Below are positions 1 to 5,494 of a DNA stretch of 7,688 bases, piece after piece. Position 1 is the stretch's first letter. Each line of letters opens with the position of its first letter. The DNA is taken from NCBI GenBank assembly GCA_023406915.1, contig JAEXTR010000357.1, forward strand, positions 1 through 7,688. The letters run 5' to 3'. The position numbers and the translations under genes were made by a program. This DNA comes from Bacteroidota bacterium (GTDB lineage Bacteria; Bacteroidota; Ignavibacteria; Ignavibacteriales; Ignavibacteriaceae). The notes under the pieces are model-generated. The model saw nothing but the letters and a program-made list of their open reading frames with translations, was not told the origin of the DNA and did no database searches.

Positions 1-373
1 GGGCAGCAGTTGAGAGTCCTGCCCACGCTGCGGGTTTGGTTTGCTGACCCGGGTCTGCCCAGGTATCGGAGTAATGGAAATCGAGGAGCCAGTCAATCCC
101 GAGATTTTTAGCACGTTGGGCGAGGGCAATTGTTTTTTCGAGTCCTGAATACCCATCAGCGGGGGAGTGCCACAGCCGCAGGCGAATGAGGTTTACATTA
201 TGATCATTGAAGATATGCAGGGCATCCTTCGGGGTACCGCTCTCCTTGAACACGCCATTATTATCCTCAATCTGTTTGAGGAATGATACATCCGCACCGC
301 GAATCGGGAGGAACTGGGGGAAGAGAAGGTTACCTGCCGACAAAAGACAGCAGAGGATGATCAGCGATTTCAT
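1..373 (-). CDS. Secreted GH53 arabinogalactan endo-beta-1,4-galactanase, N-terminal part (cut by window edge)
   Basis: Reading the minus strand from the ATG at 373-371 gives 124 open codons to the edge. A short hydrophobic leader (residues about 3-18, K-S-L-I-I-L-C-C-L-L) suggests export. Then come R-G-A-D-V-S-F-L (25-32), L-I-R-L-R-L-W (62-68) and L-D-F-H-Y-S-D-T-W-A-D-P-G-Q-Q-T-K-P (97-114). These are the conserved first strands of the GH53 (beta/alpha)8 barrel, whose members cut beta-1,4-galactan in pectic arabinogalactan. The two catalytic Glu residues lie further along and are outside the window, so activity cannot be judged. The start is chosen because the leader follows it directly; only a weak purine stretch (GAAG) precedes it. 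The gene is divergent from the chemotaxis receptor at 689. Family assignment is firm; the exact substrate is inferred. Confidence 0.9.
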   Translation of the reverse strand, partial: MKSLIILCCLLSAGNLLFPQFLPIRGADVSFLKQIEDNNGVFKESGTPKDALHIFNDHNVNLIRLRLWHSPADGYSGLEKTIALAQRAKNLGIDWLLDFHYSDTWADPGQQTKPAAWAGLSTAA

Positions 374-511
374 AATCTTCAGAGCTCATTTTGAATAGCA
401 GTGGTAAACTACGAAATAATTCATGTATTTCCCTCTGAAAACATTGCATTGAGCAGAAGAACATATGAAATCGGCACAGCATTGGCAACGTGTGGCAGGG
501 GGTGAAAAATG

Positions 512-539
512 ATTTAACTGCACTTTTTTTCAGTTAAAT
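512..539. repeat. Perfect 9-bp inverted repeat with T-rich loop
   Basis: ATTTAACTG (512-520) is repeated as its exact reverse complement CAGTTAAAT (531-539) around a 10-base spacer, CACTTTTTTT. It ends 15 bases before the -35 box of the sigma-28 promoter. It is AT-rich and no gene ends nearby, so an operator or other protein-binding site is more likely than a terminator. The role is inferred. Confidence 0.4.
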
Positions 540-553
540 AACAGATTAACGTC

Positions 554-580
554 TAAACTTTCTGCCGGATTTTCCGATAA
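554..580 (+). promoter_or_regulatory. Sigma-28 (FliA) type promoter for the chemoreceptor
   Basis: The sequence reads TAAACTTT (554-561), 11 bases, then TCCGATAA (573-580). The enterobacterial FliA consensus is TAAAGTTT-N11-GCCGATAA, so 14 of 16 positions match and the spacing is exact. Transcription would start near 587, leaving a leader of about 100 bases before the start at 689. Chemoreceptor genes are classic sigma-28 targets in flagellated bacteria, so position and direction both agree with the motif. Confidence 0.8.
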
Positions 581-688
581 TAATTCGATTTCCATTGCTC
601 ACATATCTCCAGGCTTACATTACAGGAGCAGACAACACCACATCGGGGTTCATTACCTTTTATTTGATTTTTAATGATAGGAATCAAC

Positions 689-2593
689 ATGACCTTGAAA
701 GAAAAGTACCGCAATTTCCTGATCGGTAAGAAGCTGCTTACCATATTGTTTAGTATAGGCATCGCGCTGACTATTGTACTTACGCTGAAATCATATTTGT
801 CAGAGCGGGCGCTGCTGTACCAGGATATTGATAACCGTTTGGTATCAGGCGCCGTTGCTACGATTTACTCTTTGGGCGGAAGTGAATATGACCGGCTGCT
901 GGGTGCTGAGCAGCTGCCGGAAGGAGATACAGGCAGACACCGTGAATTACTTTCTGCGCTTGCTAAACAGATGAAGATTGAGTATCTGTATGCCATGATC
1001 ATCAAGGATGGCAAGGTGATCTTTATAGCATCTAATGCGACTGATGAAGAGCTGAAGGATGAAAGCTACAGCGATGCCTACGATGAATACGAGGATGCCC
1101 CGGAAGAGATTCTGGAAGCATATCAGACTGGGAAAAGCACCTTTGCTGAATACACTGATCAGTGGGGGAATCTGAGATCTGTATTTATGCCTTATACTAC
1201 ACCCGGTGGAAACAAGATTGTAATTGGTTCAGATCTGAAGATCGGCGATATCTCGGCTGAGCTTTGGAAATCGCTCATCATCAATGTTGTACTAAGTGGT
1301 ATTCTGCTTGCGTTCTTCCTTAATCTGGCTTCCAGGCTGATTAAAAAAATTGTAAAACCCCTTGACCAACTTACCGGTGCTGCCAAACAGATTGCTTCAG
1401 GTGATTTTAATGTCAGTCTGGCGTTGGATACGCGTGATGAAACAAAAGTGTTGTCTGACGCGCTGATTCATATGGTGGAGTCAATGAACCAGATGTATGA
1501 TGTAGTGAAGCGGGATAAACTGAATCTTGAAGCCGCCGCAAAGGAAAAGGCTGAGTATGAAGCGTATCTGACCAGGAGTGTGAATTCTATTCTGGACAAG
1601 ATGGAGTCATTTGCGGGGGGTGATCTGACTGTTTCATTGAAAGCAGAACGTGATGACGCAATCGGAAAACTGTTTCAGGGTTTCAACCGGTCTGTTGAGA
1701 ATATCCGTGAACTGATCCACAGAATCAGTGAAGCGGTTTCCACCACGGCGAGTTCAGCAGCAGAGATCAGCAGCAGCACGGAAGAGATTGCACATTCATC
1801 TCTGGAACATTCTGAAAAGACATCCGATATTGCCAGTGCCGTGGAGGAAATGAGCCGCACGATTGGTGAAAACAACAGAAACGCATCCAGTGCGGTGCAG
1901 GCTGCGGAGAATTCGACGAAGCTTTCTGTTGAAGGCGTCAGCACAACGGAGGCATCCAAAGAAGGGATGGAGAAAATTGTACAGGCAACTGAGCATGCAG
2001 GAAAGATTGTAGCATCACTTGCAAGCAAGTCAGAGCAGATCGGCGATATAACGCAGGTGATCAATGATATTGCTGATCAGACGAATCTTCTGGCGCTGAA
2101 TGCTGCTATTGAGGCAGCACGGGCTGGTGAGCAGGGAAGAGGATTTGCCGTGGTGGCTGATGAGGTAAGGAAACTTGCAGAACGAACGACGAAGGCAACA
2201 AAAGAGATTTCTGAGATTATCCGGGTTATCCAGCAGGAATCACGACTTGCAGACCAGTCCATGGCTGATACCACTGTCACAGTTAAGAGCGGGATTACGC
2301 TTACGAACCGGGTGTCGGAGATACTTGGCTCAATCAGTGAGAGTATCCAGGGTGTGAAGAGTGAAATCAGTCAGGTTGCTTCATCGAATCAGGAGCAGAC
2401 CACAGCTGCTGAGACGATCAGCAGAAGTATCGATGGAATATCCCAGGTGACCACACAGATCAACGGTGGTGTGCAGCATATTGCCCGTGCAGCGGAAGAT
2501 CTGAACCGGTTGACGGAGAGGCTGCTCTCCCTAACTGAGATGTTTACGATGGATACCAGCCGCAGACCATCAGGCAGAGGATTGTTACGGTAA
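689..2593 (+). CDS. Methyl-accepting chemotaxis protein with periplasmic sensor and tandem HAMP
   Basis: This is a 634-residue transmembrane chemoreceptor that passes ligand signals to CheA/CheW. TM1 is at about 15-34 and a periplasmic sensor spans about 36-190, with Y-L-Y-A-M-I-I-K-D-G-K-V-I-F and G-G-N-K-I-V-I-G-S-D stretches that resemble Cache/PDC folds. TM2 is at 195-217. A HAMP domain follows (about 218-270), then a second HAMP-like segment (about 295-345, with G-G-D-L-T-V), then the long coiled-coil signalling domain. The hairpin tip is canonical: N466-L-L-A-L-N-A-A-I-E-A-A-R-A-G-E-Q-G-R-G-F-A and on to V-V-A-D-E-V-R at 488-494. The C-terminus is short and basic and lacks an N-W-E-T-F-like CheR-docking pentapeptide. 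I chose the ATG at 689 because AGGA (679-682) sits 6 bases before it; an in-frame ATG at 674 would add five residues but has no good ribosome site. A sigma-28 promoter lies upstream. The ligand is unknown. Confidence 0.93.
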   Translation: MTLKEKYRNFLIGKKLLTILFSIGIALTIVLTLKSYLSERALLYQDIDNRLVSGAVATIYSLGGSEYDRLLGAEQLPEGDTGRHRELLSALAKQMKIEYLYAMIIKDGKVIFIASNATDEELKDESYSDAYDEYEDAPEEILEAYQTGKSTFAEYTDQWGNLRSVFMPYTTPGGNKIVIGSDLKIGDISAELWKSLIINVVLSGILLAFFLNLASRLIKKIVKPLDQLTGAAKQIASGDFNVSLALDTRDETKVLSDALIHMVESMNQMYDVVKRDKLNLEAAAKEKAEYEAYLTRSVNSILDKMESFAGGDLTVSLKAERDDAIGKLFQGFNRSVENIRELIHRISEAVSTTASSAAEISSSTEEIAHSSLEHSEKTSDIASAVEEMSRTIGENNRNASSAVQAAENSTKLSVEGVSTTEASKEGMEKIVQATEHAGKIVASLASKSEQIGDITQVINDIADQTNLLALNAAIEAARAGEQGRGFAVVADEVRKLAERTTKATKEISEIIRVIQQESRLADQSMADTTVTVKSGITLTNRVSEILGSISESIQGVKSEISQVASSNQEQTTAAETISRSIDGISQVTTQINGGVQHIARAAEDLNRLTERLLSLTEMFTMDTSRRPSGRGLLR

Positions 2594-2621
2594 CATCCGT
2601 ACAGAGCATGTGATGAATTCC

Positions 2622-2649
2622 GGGGCGTTAATCAATGGATGGACGCCCC
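2622..2649 (+). terminator. Hairpin after the chemoreceptor gene
   Basis: GGGGCGT (2622-2628) pairs with ACGCCCC (2643-2649) in a 7-bp GC-rich stem with a 14-base loop, beginning 28 bases after the stop codon. There is no U-tract directly after it, so it may be a weak or factor-assisted terminator, or an mRNA 3'-end structure. Confidence 0.4.
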
Positions 2650-2686
2650 AGATGTTATGGGGAAAGGGGCAGCAGGAAGCGGGGAT

Positions 2687-2715
2687 TTGACTTTTATTTT
2701 ATGGATGTGTATTTT
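2687..2715 (+). promoter_or_regulatory. Candidate sigma-70-type promoter for the 2804 gene
   Basis: TTGACT (2687-2692, 5 of 6 to TTGACA) is followed after exactly 17 bases by TATTTT (2710-2715, 4 of 6 to TATAAT). The predicted start near 2722 leaves a leader of about 80 bases that contains two TTTCACTGA copies. Whether this lineage uses this consensus is an assumption. Confidence 0.4.
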
Positions 2716-2803
2716 CAGGTAGCTTTCACTGAATACTTTTCACTGAGCAGATCATTCTTATTTTTGAGGTGAGAGCAGAAATTCAGTCAATGGAGGTATC
2801 GCT

Positions 2804-4102
2804 ATGAAAACGCTCATCGCTCACTGTACGCTTTTTGTTGTGCTGTTTCTTGTTTTGTCAGGAATCATCGATTCAGGGGTAGCAACTGGTCAGACCTACT
2901 ATAATGGATTGCCGGTGATCACCCGTTCATTTGATGAAATGGAGGATGATTCAATCTTTGTGCCACTTTCACCGGGGTCGAAGATGCTGTACCTGTGGTA
3001 TAATAGCAGGCAAATGAGCAGGTATTCTATTGAATATTATGAATACAGTCAGATGTATGAGGGGAAACTTTATGTAGGTGCAACGGCATCCAAATTATAC
3101 CACTATGACTCTCTCACCCACGTTTACACATCTTTGATGACTGATTCGATGATCGTTGATACTGTAATGGATTTTAAGACTCCATCAGGAGTTCAGTTCC
3201 GTGACAAGATGTGCTACCAGGGTATAACAACCCTTTTCCAAAAGCCAAGGAAAACATTTTATTGGGTCTGGGACCCCTATCCCGGTCCTCACAACCCTCC
3301 ACGGAAGTATTATTACGCCGCTGGAATAGGTTACTATTATTATTTTGCAAATGAGATGTATGGAGGAGGATCGAACGCTGAAAAAATTGTGCAGGCACTC
3401 TTTAACAGGGGGGATCATTACGAGTTTTATACGCTCGGAAAACCTGAAGTATGGGTGAATCTTCCAGAATATGTGGACAATTATTTAGTCACAATCTCTG
3501 TGAAAGTTAATAATGCATGTAATGCACCAGACCTGTGTTTGGACTTTTCATATGGAACTAAGCATTTTACAAAGGAGATTCTGTGGCAGGGCTTCTATGC
3601 GAACCAAACCGATACAATATGGAAGAATGATATTCGTATTGAGTTACCGTGCACCAGTACCACTACGCAGTTGAAGCTCTACCTGGATACGGCGAAAATG
3701 AGGACACATGATTATTATTGCCGAGTATCGGCAACAGATGCTGGTTTGATTCCACAAACAACTTTGTCCCCCGATTCCGGGTACTACCGGATTCAGTACA
3801 CACCACCTGTGGGGATTGACTGCGAAGATGAAATGCCACAGGAGTTTTCCTTAGAGCAGAATTATCCCAATCCTTTCAATCCTGCAACAACGGTGGCGTT
3901 TACGCTTCCTAAGCAAGAACTGGTTTCGATCATTGTATTTGATCTGCTGGGGAGGGAAGTGCTGCGACCGCTGCATTCCGTGATGCCGGCAGGGAATCAC
4001 ACGATCAACATTGATGCATCATCGCTGGCGGCGGGAGCGTATTTTTATGCACTGCGGGCTGGAGAGGTGAGTGCTGTACGGAAGATGCTGCTGTTGAAAT
4101 GA
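2804..4102 (+). CDS. Tyr-rich secreted protein with T9SS type A sorting domain
   Basis: This is a 432-residue exported protein of unknown function. An N-terminal signal peptide (M-K-T-L-I, hydrophobic to about residue 22) is followed by a passenger of about 310 residues that is unusually rich in Tyr and other aromatics, for example R-K-Y-Y-Y-A-A-G-I-G-Y-Y-Y-Y and F-Y-W-V-W. An F-V-P-L-S-P-G-S-K-M-L-Y-L-W-Y stretch near the start resembles beta-rich repeat proteins of Ignavibacteria, but I recognise no named domain. The last 83 residues, from E351-Q-N-Y-P-N-P-F-N-P through D-L-L-G-R-E-V to K-M-L-L-L-K, are the T9SS type A sorting domain, which directs a protein through the outer membrane to the surface or medium. 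GGAGG (2792-2796), 7 bases upstream, fixes the start. The gene is followed by the shared terminator at 4112-4144. Export and sorting are firm; function is not known. Confidence 0.88.
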   Translation: MKTLIAHCTLFVVLFLVLSGIIDSGVATGQTYYNGLPVITRSFDEMEDDSIFVPLSPGSKMLYLWYNSRQMSRYSIEYYEYSQMYEGKLYVGATASKLYHYDSLTHVYTSLMTDSMIVDTVMDFKTPSGVQFRDKMCYQGITTLFQKPRKTFYWVWDPYPGPHNPPRKYYYAAGIGYYYYFANEMYGGGSNAEKIVQALFNRGDHYEFYTLGKPEVWVNLPEYVDNYLVTISVKVNNACNAPDLCLDFSYGTKHFTKEILWQGFYANQTDTIWKNDIRIELPCTSTTTQLKLYLDTAKMRTHDYYCRVSATDAGLIPQTTLSPDSGYYRIQYTPPVGIDCEDEMPQEFSLEQNYPNPFNPATTVAFTLPKQELVSIIVFDLLGREVLRPLHSVMPAGNHTINIDASSLAAGAYFYALRAGEVSAVRKMLLLK

Positions 4103-4111
4103 GCGGATTGA

Positions 4112-4144
4112 TTCAGGGCAGATGGGGTGATCATCTGCCCTGAA
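4112..4144. terminator. Bidirectional terminator between convergent genes
   Basis: A perfect 13-bp stem, TTCAGGGCAGATG (4112-4124) with CATCTGCCCTGAA (4132-4144), encloses a 7-base loop. It begins 9 bases after the stop of the + strand secreted-protein gene and ends 11 bases before the stop of the minus-strand GIY-YIG gene, so it can end transcripts from both sides. Neither strand has a clean U-tract, though CTTTTGCTTT precedes the stem when read on the minus strand. Confidence 0.7.
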
Positions 4145-4155
4145 AGCAAAAGTGT

Positions 4156-4650
4156 TTAATCGCGCAGATTTGCGAAGGGGCGATCACCGTACATATTTCT
4201 AAATGTGTTGATCATTTCTGATTCAATAACAGCAGGTTCGTCTGATAGAATTGGTTTCCAGCAGAAGAGGAGGTCCTGTGCGTCCTTCAGTTGCCAGATG
4301 AGTCTGCCGCCGTAGTGCCCGACGTCTTCCCCATGCCCGAATCTGAGATACTGATGAATTCGTTTTCTGAGATTGGATTTCCCGGAAGAGGAACCAGCTT
4401 TTCCGATATAGAGAACCGGAGTTCCGCTGATCCAATTTTCCTTCAGTTCTGAGAGTGTAACATTCGGGTTTTTCCCTTTAAAGTAACCGCCGGTTCCTTT
4501 TTCAAGAAATTCGGGCGGCGCTTCTTTCGTGCGGAGTACGCAATAGACGCCTTTTTCAGCGGGGATAAGGTCTGTATTTGATATGAGTTCCCCCACGGTG
4601 TGAAATCCCTGGAAACCGTGGCTTTTCAATGATTCAATGCTTTTGAACAT
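4156..4650 (-). CDS. Stand-alone GIY-YIG domain protein
   Basis: This 164-residue protein is essentially a single GIY-YIG nuclease-superfamily domain. The two signature strands are G34-V-Y and L80-Y-I-G-K-A, separated by a longer than usual insert that carries E-K-G-T-G-G-Y-F-K-G-K-N-P. Further expected positions are present: basic L-R-K-R-I (94-98) on the first helix, E143/E145 in V-I-E-S-E-M-I as the likely metal-binding Glu, and N161 in R-P-F-A-N-L at the end. There is no DNA-binding or UvrC-like partner domain. The ATG at 4650-4648 is preferred over an in-frame TTG at 4665 because AAGGA (4662-4658) lies 7 bases before the ATG. The gene is convergent with the 2804 gene and divergent from the YbjN-like gene. 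Related small proteins occur widely as GIY-YIG proteins of unknown role; nuclease activity is inferred from motifs. Confidence 0.85.
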   Translation of the reverse strand: MFKSIESLKSHGFQGFHTVGELISNTDLIPAEKGVYCVLRTKEAPPEFLEKGTGGYFKGKNPNVTLSELKENWISGTPVLYIGKAGSSSGKSNLRKRIHQYLRFGHGEDVGHYGGRLIWQLKDAQDLLFCWKPILSDEPAVIESEMINTFRNMYGDRPFANLRD

Positions 4651-4677
4651 GGTTGCTTCCTTCAATGGTGAATTTTA

Positions 4678-4739
4678 GTGCGGGCAGTTGATAATAATTG
4701 ATTCTGCCTGCAGACGAAACATAGCAGGGTGCGGGCAGT
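4678..4739. repeat. Direct repeat of GTGCGGGCAGT, 51 bp apart
   Basis: The 11-mer GTGCGGGCAGT occurs at 4678-4688 and again at 4729-4739, in the same orientation, inside the divergent intergenic region. The second copy ends 6 bases before the first operator-like palindrome. The 51-bp period nearly equals the 50-bp spacing of the palindromes. Its role is unknown; it may be part of the same regulatory region. Confidence 0.35.
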
Positions 4740-4745
4740 GAAACT

Positions 4746-4812
4746 GTATCACCTGATGATACTATTTCCGGTTACAGGAAAATTTGCGCAGGAAAGTATC
4801 ATCACCTGATAC
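4746..4812. promoter_or_regulatory. Pair of operator-like palindromes in the divergent GIY-YIG/YbjN intergenic region
   Basis: GTATCACCTGATGATAC (4746-4762) and GTATCATCACCTGATAC (4796-4812) each have the form GTATCA-N5-TGATAC. Each is also close to the reverse complement of the other (15 of 17 positions), and their centres are 50 bp apart. This is what a dimeric repressor binding two sites, possibly with looping, would leave. As RNA or cruciform the pair could also fold into a 9-bp plus 6-bp stem around a 33-base loop. The second site lies just before a weak promoter-like pair, TTGTAA (4815-4820) and GATATT (4840-4845), spaced 19 bases, pointing to the YbjN-like gene. The binding protein is not identifiable. 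Confidence 0.5.
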
Positions 4813-4897
4813 TGTTGTAAGGCATGGTTTTGTTATTTTGATATTAGTACCACGCATGATTTTTAAAACATAAAAATAGCTGAATGCAGAGGATAGT

Positions 4898-5356
4898 ATG
4901 GAACAAGAAAACAACAGTAATATCATCATGACGGATTATATCAATAATCTCATCGCATACTTTGATAGCCTGGAAATCGAGTACGTTGAGAAGGTCTATG
5001 ACGAGAAACAGGTGATTTTACTTACCTATGCTATTCAGAATGGACCAGAGATCACGCTCATTATTCATTTTGATATGGATGATTGCATGGTAAGTGTAGG
5101 TGTGGTTGATTTGTTTACAATTACGGATAAGGCAATGCTACCGTACTTTTATGAACTGGCTAACAGGCTGAATTCCACCCAGCGGTATGCAACTTTCGGT
5201 ATAGAAGACGAGGAAGAACCCTGCACTTTTGGTGTCTTTTACAATATGCCGGTACAGGAGAATAGTGATCCATCAATTATTATAAGGGTTCTGAGAAATG
5301 TGGTTGAATCGTGCGAGCAAGGATATCTTGAATGCATGAAGCTCACACTGTTGTAG
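4898..5356 (+). CDS. YbjN-like small protein
   Basis: This is a 152-residue cytoplasmic, acidic protein with no signal peptide or membrane segment. The order of elements fits the YbjN family (PF10722), which has a fold like type III secretion chaperones. An N-terminal helix I-N-N-L-I-A-Y-F-D-S-L-E-I-E-Y-V is followed by alternating beta strands (V-I-L-L-T-Y-A-I, I-T-L-I-I-H-F-D, C-M-V-S-V-G-V-V-D), a helix L-P-Y-F-Y-E-L-A-N-R-L-N, the segment Y-A-T-F-G-I-E-D-E-E-E-P-C, and a final long helix. The family is often described as sensory-transduction regulators, but its biochemical role is poorly known. AGAGGA lies about 6 bases before the ATG at 4898; an in-frame ATG at 4928 is less likely. The operator-like pair upstream suggests regulated expression. 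The assignment rests on fold pattern rather than a diagnostic motif. Confidence 0.6.
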   Translation: MEQENNSNIIMTDYINNLIAYFDSLEIEYVEKVYDEKQVILLTYAIQNGPEITLIIHFDMDDCMVSVGVVDLFTITDKAMLPYFYELANRLNSTQRYATFGIEDEEEPCTFGVFYNMPVQENSDPSIIIRVLRNVVESCEQGYLECMKLTLL

Positions 5357-5494
5357 GTGGGGTGGGACTTCACGAAAACTGCGAAAATTGAGCAAATACG
5401 CATATAGAGAAGAATTATTTATTATGTTCCTAAAAAAATGAACTCTTTCGCTTGCCGTTTGGTTAGTGGAGTGTCACTTTTATGAAGGAATAAT

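Larger units (their letters stand above)
374..688. other. Divergent intergenic region between GH53 gene and chemoreceptor gene
   Basis: This 315-base stretch separates two divergent starts and holds no convincing gene. What I can see is the 9-bp inverted repeat at 512-539 and the sigma-28 promoter at 554-580, both listed separately, followed by a leader of about 100 bases before the receptor start. For the GH53 gene on the minus strand I see no promoter with good matches in both boxes. Confidence 0.7.

Noticed and set aside
207..398. 63-codon plus-strand ORF near the left end
   Set aside because: It lies almost wholly antisense to the clear GH53 coding frame, and its translation shows no family signal.
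472..487. Sigma-54-like GG-N10-GC element (CGGCACAGCATTGGCA)
   Set aside because: The spacing is right, but the -12 box reads TGGCA rather than TTGCA, no activator gene is visible, and the sigma-28 promoter closer to the gene is a far better match.
512..539. Inverted repeat considered as an intrinsic terminator
   Set aside because: The T run is in the loop rather than after the stem, the stem is AT-rich, and no gene ends here because both neighbours diverge.
674..688. ATG at 674 as the chemoreceptor start
   Set aside because: The ATG at 689 has an AGGA sequence at proper spacing that falls inside the longer reading, while 674 has no ribosome site before it.
1675..2064. 129-codon minus-strand ORF opposite the chemoreceptor
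   Set aside because: It is the antisense shadow of the Ala/Ser/Glu-rich coiled-coil signalling domain; the forward frame is unmistakably a chemoreceptor.
4746..4812. Palindrome pair considered as transposon ends or a miniature element
   Set aside because: There is no target-site duplication, no transposase, and the enclosed 33 bases are too short; a regulatory reading is simpler.
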